Source: Dryas octopetala
Taxonomy: Eukaryota; Streptophyta; Magnoliopsida; Rosales; Rosaceae
DNA: 64,000 bases
Assembly (NCBI GenBank): GCA_963921425.1
Contig: OY992839.1
Location: 2,668,501 to 2,732,500, forward strand
Direction of reading: 5' to 3'
Shown: positions 23,741-33,302 of the stretch, in pieces
Position numbering within the stretch: the first letter of the stretch is position 1
How the letters are laid out: each line of letters begins with the position of its first letter
The notes under the pieces: model-generated
Databases searched by the model: none
Seen by the model: only the letters and a program-made list of their open reading frames with translations
Told to the model about the DNA's origin: nothing
Translations under genes and position numbers: made by a program

Positions 23741-24650
23741 GAGTATGAGAGGCCACGTGTTAAAATACTGTGAATCTCACAGCTGACTTTCTGTTTTGTA
23801 CAATAACGCTAGAAACCCCATGCGCCCAAGTGTTTTGACGTACCCATCAATGTGATTTCTTTGGAAATCAAGCTAATAACCACTTCTTGTACGAGAGAAA
23901 CCCAGTACCCATTTATGATCCATATATGATTTTGCTTCTGGATTTTGATTTCTTTGATCATTTTTCAATTCTTTTAATAGGTAAATTAATAATGGTGGGA
24001 ATGTAACAGTTTTATTTTTTAATAACAAAATTATATACCAAATTCTAAATTATTATATACAAAAACTTGAATTATTTACTTAATTCATCTTCAATTTAAA
24101 GATACAATAATATAAAATTCTCAAACCAGTAGCCACGTGGGTCGAACGTGACGAATTCTAATGATAAATGTTGACAGAATATAACATACCTCTCGATCAC
24201 ATTGCAAATAATTTTCAAGTGCTAGATTTAAAGTGTTAGATTGACTTAATTAATTCATGAGGTAAAAACTAGAAGGGTGTATATAAAGTAAAAAAGTCAA
24301 AGTTTAATTTGGTTTAATAAACTGTACGTACGCGTATAGGTAGTATCTCTCAGTGCCAGCTGGTAATCTTTAGAACTAATCCTAACTAACTAACTAAATA
24401 ATAAACTAAGGCTAACAAAGCAACCGCTTGACAACTGAGCCAGCCAAAGTACACGTGTCAGTATGTGAGCTACCACTATTACACACTTGCACGTGCACGT
24501 ACGTGAGCTTTATGATTTAATTTCAAAAGTCGGCGCTTCCACATTGCTTGCACTTTATTAAGAAGATGCATGTAGTAGGGATATCAATAATCAATATGTT
24601 GTATTTAAGTTCGAGGAAAGAACAAAAAAAAAAAAAACAAAACCAGAAAA
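23741..24650. repeat. Array module T1, copy 1
   Basis: About 910 bp, nearly the same as 28044-28953. Starts with GAGGCCACGTGT and later carries a cluster of ACGTG cores (ACACGTGTCAG, CACGTGCACGTACGTGAGC) at about 24450-24506. Promoter-like, but no attached gene is seen. Confidence 0.85.
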
Positions 24651-25666
24651 GGGATGAAATTTATTACGTTGAAATTGGGCGAAATCTCTTCAATCTTTAG
24701 AACAAGCATATATAAGGGCTCATTCCACGTGGACACAAAGCTAAATAACCTACAAATATGTGAAAAATGAATTGAATATCATGCACAATCGCAAATAACA
24801 CAATTAGTGACCAAAATTTGTATTTTGATCTCATAAGGTGGAAATTTCGTCACTAAAATTTTAGGAGATGAGGATTAGTTTCTCTGATCTAAATTGATCG
24901 CCTAATTTTGATTGTTGATTCTATTGGAGAAGAAAAAGAAATTTAGTCATCAAAAAGCATTCGTAACGAAATCAAAGAAAACTATATGAAATAAAGTTGA
25001 CACATAATTTGAAAGAAAGTAAAAAATAATCAAATACACCAAGCAACACATCTAGCTAGGACCCAATCAACAAACAAAAATGATATTTAAAGTCCTAAAA
25101 GTTAAACAATCAGAAATTTCTATTACTAAAAATTGAACATTAGAAGGGTAGAAGATGAACTTAACAAGTTCTAAAAAATAAAAAGGATATATATTGAAGG
25201 TAGTTTCAGAAATTAGTTTAAAAGAAATAGATAGAATTTATAAAAATATATAGCTATGCGTGGTTATTTAAAAGGATATATGGAACAAAATTAGAGTGTG
25301 AATTAATATCACAATCCTTTTTTTGGTGATGATATCACAATCCTTATTACTTTGGTGTTAAGGATTTATAAGATGTGAGCTAGTGTGACTATAGTTAAAA
25401 AAAAAAAAAAAAAAAGAACAAAAGGAGCGAGTGTCTGTGACCCACAAATGAATTATTGAAAGAAATATGGTCTGCTTCTCTACATTGGTGTCTACACACT
25501 ACATTATGACAGTATTATTGGTTATGACAATGGACGGTGTTGATTAGATTATGTAAACCTGATCGTATAAGATTTCCTTGAAAGAAAGTGAAAAAAACAA
25601 GCTTATGTAAGAAGCTTATAGAGAAACAAAACTAGTGAGCGGGAGGCGGGAAAAGCTACGCCTAGA
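24651..25666. repeat. Array module Y, copy 1
   Basis: About 1.0 kb, AT-rich, shared with 27039-28043 and 28954-29964. Contains CATATATAAGGGC next to CCACGTGG (about 24708-24732), a TATA-like plus G-box-like pair. Confidence 0.85.
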
Positions 25667-27038
25667 GAGTATGAGAGGCCACGTGTCAAAATACTGTGGA
25701 TTTCACAGCTGGCTTTCTGTTTTGTACAATAACGCCAGAAACACCATGCGCTCATGCGTTTTGACGTACCCATCAATGTGATTTCTTTGAAAACCTAGCT
25801 AATAACTTCTCTTCTTGTACAAGAGAAACCCAGTACTCATCTATGATTCATATATGATTCATGGCAATGGAGGCATCATCCACATGGGTTTGAAGCTGCA
25901 ACAAGTATTTAAGTTAGCCTCTTACATCCAAAATAAAAATGGAAACAAAATATGGCTAAAATAGATACTTGAATTTTGAATTTCTTACAAGGGGAGAAAG
26001 ATTGAGATGTTGAATTTCTTCCCTAGTTCTCAATTGCTGAAACATGGTCTCGGCTACCTTCAGCAAGAGATCAGGTGCAGACTCACCACCAATGCTTTCT
26101 TTCTCGCCGAGCTGATAAGCATTTAAATGAACAAGTTAGTTTTTGAAAACTTAAAGCTAACCAAAAATACAGAAAGACTAAAAGCATACCTCAGATTGCT
26201 TCTGGCCACTATCTATATATCCCTTTTTTGTTTTTGTGTCACTTCATCTGAAATCAAGTTTCAATCACTTTGAAGCAGAAAAGAAAAAGAGAAGTGGAAA
26301 CTTACCAACTAACATGGTGGCGGTGACGGTGGTGTCCAGGTTAGTAGTGGTGGCGGCCTCGAGACCCTCGATGTTACTGGCGACGGCTGCAGGGAGATTC
26401 CTTATGCCATCCTTCTTTCGGGTCAATCCGGTGGTGCCAAGTTTCCCGGTGATGAGAATGGAAGCAGCGAAGATTTTGTTTGGGGCGACGCGTGGAGCTG
26501 TACCCAATAAAGGGACATCCAGACCCAAATAATCCACAATGCCAAAGATTTTGGGTCTATGGGCCTCCTCCACATAGTTGATACCATGTCGGCGGCTAGA
26601 AGTAGAAGAGAACGCATCATCTCCTCCGTCAGCGCCTCAGTGGTGGTGGGGACAACACCAGCAACCGTCTCTCTCGCTTGAGCATCATTTGCTTCTTGAA
26701 TGTCAAGGATGTCATCACTGAGTAGATGACACCACTATTGCCGCCACCAGAAACCAGGACACCAAAGATTAACACCACAGATGACTGGAGGCCTAGAAGA
26801 CACGTGATGTGGGAGTGGTGAGGCATAAAGACAACAATATGATTGGGTCTGTACAGGTATAAGCGTAGCTGTCCTGAGACCTGGACTCGGAGTGGTTTAT
26901 CAATATGCTGGACTGGACGTAGTACTGTTGCATTGGATGAGCTGTCCCGCATACAATTCACAAAATTACTTCTTAATAATAAGGCTATATCAATTACATG
27001 AAAAAAATTCCCAAATTTACTATCTTCAACCCAAAAAA
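25667..27038. repeat. Array module T2, copy 1, with unrecognised gene remnants
   Basis: After the shared start it diverges from T1. The minus strand at about 25985-26112 has an exon-like frame (EKESIGGESAPDLLLKVAET, then MFQQLRTREEIQHLNLSPL) preceded by an AG. A further piece at about 26585-26710 reads ANDAQARETVAGVVPTTTEA. Both recur in T2'. I do not recognise the family. Frame breaks between the pieces suggest a decayed gene. About 210 bp at roughly 26365-26575 are absent from T2'. Confidence 0.6.
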
Positions 27039-28043
27039 GGCATGAAATTTATTACGTTTCAATTGGGCGAAATCTCTTCAATCTTTAGAACCGGCATATA
27101 TAAGGGCTCATTCCACATGGACACAAAGCTCAAAAATCTACAACTATGTGAAAAATGAATTGAATATCATGCACAATCACAAATAACACAATTAGTGACC
27201 AAAATTTGTACTTTGATCTCATAAAGTGGAAATTTCGTCACTAAAATTTTAGGAGATGATGATTAGTTTCTCTGATCTAAATTGATAGCATGATTTTGAT
27301 TGTTGATTCTATTGGAGAAGAAAAGGAAATTTAGTCGTCAAAAAGCATTCGCAACGAAATCAAAGAAAACTATATGAAATAAAATTGACACATAATTTGA
27401 AAGAAACTAAAAAATAATCAAATACACCAAGCAACACATCTAGCTAGGAGCCAAGCAACAAACAAAAATGATTTGAAGTCCTAAAAATTAAGCAATCAGA
27501 AATTTCTATTACTAAAAATTGAACATTAGAAGGATAGAAGATGAACTTAACAAGTTCTAGAAAATAAAAAGGATATATATTGAGGGTAGTTTCAGAAATT
27601 AGTTTAAAAGAAATAGATAGGAATTATAAAAATATATAGCTATGCATGGTTATTTAAAAGGATGGAACAAAATTAGAGTGTGAATTAATATCACAATCCT
27701 TTTTTTTTTTTTTTGAGTGATGATATCACAATCCTTATTACTATTGTGTCAAGGATTTATAAGATGTGAGCTAGTGTGACTATAGTAGAAAAAATAAAAA
27801 AAAGGTGCGAGTGTCTGTGACCCAAAAATGAATTATTGAAAGAAATACGGTATGCTTTTCTACATTGGTGTCTACACATTACATTATGATGGTATTATTG
27901 GCTATGACAATAGACGGTGTTGATTAGATCACGTAAACCTGACCGTATAAGATTTCCCTGAAAGAAAGAGAAAAAAAAAAACAAGCTTATGTAAGAAGCT
28001 TACAAAGAAACAAAACTAGTGAGCGGGAAAAGCTACGCCTAGA
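27039..28043. repeat. Array module Y, copy 2
   Basis: About 1.0 kb; the same as copy 1 apart from scattered substitutions and a small deletion in the GCGGGAGGCGGG stretch near its end. Confidence 0.85.
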
Positions 28044-28953
28044 GAGTATGAGAGGCCACGTGTCAAAATACTGTGAATCTCACAGCTGGCTTTCTGTTTT
28101 GTACAATAACGCTAGAAACACCATGCGCCCAAGCGTTTTGACGTACCCATCAATGTGATTTCTTTGGAAACCTAGCTAATAACCTCTTCTTGTACAAAAG
28201 AAACCCGGTACCCATTTATGATCCATATATGATTTTGCTTCTGGATTTTGATTTCTGAATATTTGATCATTTTTCAATTATTTTAATAGGTAAATTAATA
28301 AAGGTGGGAATGTAACAGTTTTATTTTTTTAATAACAAAATTATATACCAAATTCTAAATTATTATATACGAAAACTTGAAATATTTACTTAATTCATCT
28401 TCGATTTAAAGATACAATAATATAAAATTCTCGAACAAGTAGTCAAGTGGGTCGAACGTGACGAATTCTAATGATAAATGTGGACAGAATATATCATACC
28501 TCTTGATCACATTGCAAATAATTTTCAAGTGCTAGATTTACAGTGTTAGATTGACTTAATTAATTCATGAGGTAAAAACTAGAAGGGTATAAAGTAAAAA
28601 AGTCAAGGTTTAATTGGGTTTAATAAACTGTATGTACGCGTATAGGTAGTATCTCTCAGTGCCAGCTGGTAATCTTTAGAGCTAATCCTAACTAACTAAC
28701 TAAATAATAAACTAAGGCTAACAAAGCAACCGCTTGACAACTGAGCCAGCCAAAGTACACGTGTCAGTATGTGAGCTACCACTATTACACACTTGCACGT
28801 GCACGTACGTGAGCTTTATGATTTAATTTCAAAAGTCGGTGCTTCCACATTGCTTGCACTTTATTAAGAAGATGCATGTAGTAAAAACATCAATGATCAA
28901 TATGTTGTATTTAAGATCGAGGAAAGAACAAAAAAAAAAAACTAACCAGAAAA
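28044..28953. repeat. Array module T1, copy 2
   Basis: Matches 23741-24650 throughout, including the ACGTG cluster (about 28755-28812). Confidence 0.85.
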
Positions 28954-29964
28954 GGGATGAAATTTATTACGTTGCAATTGGGCGAAATCTCTTCAATCCT
29001 TAGAACAAGCATATATAAGGGCTCATTCCATGTGGACACAAAGCTCAAAAACCTACAAATATGTGAAAAATGAATTGAATATCATGCACAATCACAAATA
29101 ACACAATTAGTGACCAAAATTTGTATTTTGATCTCATAAGGTGGAAATTTCGTCACTAAAATTTTAGGAGATGAGGTTTAGTTTCTCTGATCTAAATTGA
29201 TCGCTTGATTTTGATTGTTGATTCTATTGGAGAAGAAAAAGAAATTTAGTCATCAAAAAGCATTCGTAATGAAATCAAAGAAAACTATATGAAATAAAGT
29301 TGACACATAATTTGAAAGAAAGTAAAAAATAATCAAATACACCAAGCAACACATCTAGCTAGGAGCCAATCAACAAACAAAAATGATATTTGAAGTCCTA
29401 AAAATTAAACAATCAGAAATTTCTATTACTAAAAATTGAACATTAGAAGGGTAGAAGATGAACTTAACAAGTTTTAAAAAATAAAAAGGATATATATTGA
29501 AAGTAGTTTCAGAAATTAGTTTAAAAGAAATAGATAGAAATTATAAAAATATATAGCTATGTGTGGTTATTTAAAAGGATATATGGAACAAAATTAGAGT
29601 GTGAATTAATATCACAATCCTTTTTTTGGTGATGATATCACAATCCTTATTACTATTGTGTTAAGGATTTATAAGATGTGAGCTAGTGTGACTATAGTAA
29701 AAAAAAAAAAAAAAAACAAAAGGAGCGAGTGTCTGTGACCCACAAATGAATTATTGAAAGAAATATGGTCTGCTTCTCTACATTGGTGTCTACACACTAC
29801 ATTATGACGGTATTATTGGCTATGACAATGGACGGTGTTGATTAGATCATGTAAACCTGATCGTATAAGATTTCCTTGAAAGAAAGTGAAAAAAACAAGC
29901 TTATGTAAGAAGCTTACAGAGAAACAAAACTAGTGAGCGGGAGGCGGGAAAAGCTACGCCTAGA
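28954..29964. repeat. Array module Y, copy 3
   Basis: About 1.0 kb, closest by eye to copy 1 (it shares the GGCGGG stretch that copy 2 lacks), as expected if a 4.3-kb unit was duplicated. Confidence 0.85.
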
Positions 29965-31968
29965 GAGTATGAGAGGCCACGTGTCAAAATACTGTGGATT
30001 TCACAGCTGGCTTTCTGTTTTGTACAATAACGCCAGAAACACCATGCGCTCAAGTGTTTTGACGTACCCATCAATGTGATTTCTTTGAAAACCTAGCCAA
30101 TAACTTCTCTTCTTGTACAAGAGAAACCCAGTACCCATTTATGATTCATATATGATTCATGGCAATGGAGGCATCATCCACATGGGTTTGAAGCTGCAGC
30201 AAGTATTTAAGTTAGCCTCTTACATCCAAAATAAAAATGGAAACAAAATATGGCTAAAATAGATACTTGAATTTTGAATTTCTTACAGGGGGAGAAAGAT
30301 TGAGATGTTGAATTTCTTCCCTAGTTCTCAATTGTTGAAACATGGTCTCGGCTACCTTCAGCAAGAGATCAGGTGCAGACTCACCACCAATGCTTTCTTT
30401 CTCGCCGAGCTGATAAGCATTTAAATGAACAAGTTAGTTTTTGAAAACTTAAAGCTAACCAAAAATACAGAAAGACTAAAACATACCTCAGATTGCTTCT
30501 GGCCACTATCTATAGCCTTTTTTTGCCCTTCTCTGTTTTTGTGTCACTTCATCTGAAATCAAGTTTCAATCACTTTGAAGCAGAAAGGGAAAAGAGAAGT
30601 GGAAACTTACCAACTAACATGGTGGCGGTGACCGTGGTGTCCAGGTTGGTGGTGGTGGCGGCCTCGAGACCCTCCACATAGTTGATACCAAGTCAGCGGC
30701 TAGAAGTAGAAGAGGACGCATCATCTCCTCTGCCGGTGCCTCAGTGGTGGTGGGGACAACACCAGCAACCGTCTCTCTCGCTTGGGCATCATTTGCTTCC
30801 AGAATGTCAAGGATGTCATCACTGAGTAGATGACACCACTGTTGCTGCCACCAAAAACCAAGGCACCAAAGATAAACACCATAGAAGACTGGAGGCCTAG
30901 AAGACAACTGATAAAAAATGCAATAAAAGCATGGAAAATGTTGACGCCAATCATAGGCTCCGTTAAGGAATAATAGCGTCGACTCAATAGGCACAGAAGA
31001 CAGCAATTGGCCAGAAAGAATAAGGCTTTTGAAATCCGGATTACCATTCGAAACAATATGATCGACAAATGCTGCTGGACCGACCTCGACTTGGGAACAG
31101 ATTAGTCTAGTAGCCTTTGCGGATCATATTGTTTCGAATGGTAATCTGGATTTCAAAAGCCTTATTCTCTCTGGCTAATTGCTTTTTTTTTTTTATGCCT
31201 ACCGAGTCGACACTGTTGTTCCTTAACGGAGTCTATGATTAGCGTCAACATTTTCCATGCTTTTATTGCATCTTTTCTCACTTCTAGGTCTGCAATCTTC
31301 TATAGTGTCCTCTTTGGTGCCCTGGTTTCTGGTGGCGGCGACGGTGGTGTCGATGTTGGTAGTGGTGGCAGCCTCCTCGAGACCTGAATGTTAACGGCGG
31401 CGACGTTGTTGTGAAGCTCCTCGGGAATGTTTCCGCCGTGGTTTCCAGGTTGGTGGTGGTGGCTGGCAGGAGATCCTCAACAGAGGCGTTGTTGTGAAGC
31501 TCCTATCTTGCCTTTCTAGCATTTATCTTGTCTAGTTTTCTTGTCATATATGGTTGTTACTGGGGGCGCCGTGAGTGAGTGACATAGAGAGAGACAGACA
31601 CTGGTGAGTGAGTGATGGAGTGAGCTAGAGAGAGATGTGCATGTATGGATGCCTTCTGGCACACAGTCTTACTTATATTCTTACCAAAGGAGAAGGGTAG
31701 GGAGGGGTGGAGACGATGAGGGGGACACGTGGTGTGGGAGTGGTGAGCATAAAGGCAGCAATATGATTGGGTCCGTACAGGTGTAGGTGTGCATGTATAG
31801 GCGTAGCTGTCCTGAGACCTGGACTCGGTGTGGTTTATCAATATGCTGGACTGGACGTAATACTGTTGCATTGATGAGCTGTCCCGCATACAATTCACAA
31901 AATTACTTCTTAATAATAAGGCTATATCAATTACATGACAAAATCCTGAATTCACTCATCTTCAACCC
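29965..31968. repeat. Array module T2', rearranged copy with an inverted duplication
   Basis: Matches T2 at its left end (29965-30676) and right end (about 31720-31968). Relative to T2 it lacks about 210 bp and has extra DNA at about 30915-31720 that includes the right part of a 230-bp inverted repeat. The extra DNA also has GT-rich stretches (GGTGGTGTCGATGTTGGTAG and similar) related to 30620-30665. Confidence 0.75.
30832..31351. repeat. Inverted duplication: about 230-bp arms, 58-bp spacer
   Basis: The left arm (30832-31063) and right arm (31122-31351) are reverse complements with scattered mismatches. Matched blocks include ATGCAATAAAAGCATGGAAA at 30918 against its complement ending at 31271, and GATTACCATTCGAAACAATA against its complement just after 31122. 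A transcript across this region would fold into a long hairpin. Confidence 0.9.
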
Positions 31969-32479
31969 ATCACTTTCCTTTTCAGCATGATGCTTAATTA
32001 ACATACCTCAAACTCTTAACACTTCCTTCACTCATGCCTAATGTTCCCAATGCTCTTTGCCCCTAGTTAAAAACCTTAGACAATTAAATAATATGCATCA
32101 TCACACCAACTTTGTCCTTTGTTCATGGCCCCCTTAAAAAAATCACCTTCAAATAATACAAGTTGATAACAAAAATGGAGACACCTACGCGCAAAGCAAG
32201 GTTGTAAAATATTGTCTTAGTTTAATTAGGTTGGAAAAAAACAAAAGGAAACCAACTCTTTTAATAGCTCAATTCTTTAGATAATGTCTTTCTTGCTTGA
32301 GGCACATACAGAGAATGCAACGAAAACCAACAAATTTTACTCCACAACAATGCCAATATGTCGTTGCTACTTAAATAAATAAAAGGCTAAAATGGTTTAA
32401 TGTAAATTTGAACAAAACAAGGCAAAAAACAATATTTAAGCAAAATAAATAAATAAATAATATTTTATTGAAAATGCAG
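31969..32479. other. Intergenic DNA right of the array
   Basis: AT-rich. No upstream exon for the dioxygenase fragment that follows was found here. Confidence 0.45.
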
Positions 32480-32738
32480 TTGATTAATCATGGGGTTCCA
32501 GACAATTTGCTGCATAAGGTAATGAATGTGGGCAACGAGTTGTTTGAGTTGCCTTCTGAAGACAAAGCAAGCTTGTATTCTGAAGATGCTAAGCAAAGTT
32601 GCAGATTGTACACCAGCATAGACTATAAGACAGAGAAGATACATTACTGGAGAGACAATTTGAGACTCCCTTGTCACCCTTTAGAGGAACACATGCAATT
32701 CTGGCCTCAAAAACCAGCTACATTTAAGTATGCTGAAG
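32480..32738 (+). pseudogene. Orphan exon of a 2-oxoglutarate/Fe(II) dioxygenase (H6H-like)
   Basis: A single open exon flanked by a good acceptor (ATGCAG at 32474-32479) and donor (GGTACC at 32738-32743). It encodes about 86 residues: LINHGVPDNLLHKVMNVGNE, then ELPSEDKASLYSEDAK, SCRLYTSIDY and HYWRDNLRLPCHPLEEHMQF. This is the second-exon part of the DIOX_N domain of hyoscyamine-6-hydroxylase-like dioxygenases. The first exon and the exons carrying the HxD...H iron site and RxS motif are not seen on either side. It is therefore a gene fragment. Its frame is open and its splice sites are intact, so it could be recent or could be spliced as a cryptic exon. Confidence 0.75.
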
Positions 32739-33244
32739 GTACCCTGTTGATCTTATTAACAAAAAATGCGAAATTTGATCAAAGTACTTGATTAACAGAT
32801 AACCTTTCTTGAGGAAAAAGTAATTGAACCAATGCCTGTAATTCGATCCAAACAACCATAAACTAGCCAAGTTTATACAACTTATACTATATATTTCAAA
32901 ACGCTTCTCCAATACATCATCAGAAGCAATGAACCAATGAAAGGTGTACAAAGAATCACATCTATGATATACAAATTTTATAGACAAACAAATCAATATT
33001 GCATCCTCTTCTCTTTGCCTCTTCTTCCAGAAAGTTGCCACTGAATCTTTCTCAAGACCAACTTGTTGAAACTGAAAGATGTAATGTAAAAAAAAGCTGA
33101 AGGGGAAAAAACTTGACTTTTGATATCAATTTTGATGCTACAAAGATTTTATAAGGCTGGCCTGTGGCACTCAATTAAAACCTTGGCCCCCAACTGTATA
33201 TATATAGCCTACTACTATGAATTTCTCTTTGGGTATGTTCTAAC

Positions 33245-33302
<58 letters not shown>
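32739..33302. other. Intergenic DNA and 3' flank of the TH2-like gene
   Basis: AT-rich. Contains a long GA microsatellite directly beyond the TH2 stop codon. No gene seen. Confidence 0.45.
33249..33299. repeat. (GA)n microsatellite at the 3' end of the TH2-like gene
   Basis: GA dinucleotide run of about 51 bp, ending three bases from the TH2-like stop codon, so it would lie in its 3' UTR. Confidence 0.95.

Larger units (their letters stand above)
23741..31968. repeat. 8.2-kb tandem segmental array, module order T1-Y-T2-Y-T1-Y-T2'
   Basis: Three modules recur in the same orientation. T1 (about 910 bp): 23741-24650 and 28044-28953. Y (about 1.0 kb): 24651-25666, 27039-28043 and 28954-29964. 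T2: 25667-27038 (1.37 kb) and 29965-31968 (about 2.0 kb, rearranged). T1 and T2 start with the same sequence, GAGTATGAGAGGCCACGTGT, so that start occurs four times (23741, 25667, 28044, 29965). The copies differ by scattered substitutions and small indels and look closely similar, so the 4.3-kb duplication is fairly recent. No terminal repeats, target duplications or transposase were found. No intact gene is visible; T2 on the minus strand has coding-like pieces that I cannot name. Confidence 0.9.

Noticed and set aside
23741-31968. LTR retrotransposon or CRISPR-like array in the tandem repeats
   Set aside because: No TG...CA ends, primer-binding site, polypurine tract, gag/pol frames or target duplication; units are kilobases long with no short regular spacers.
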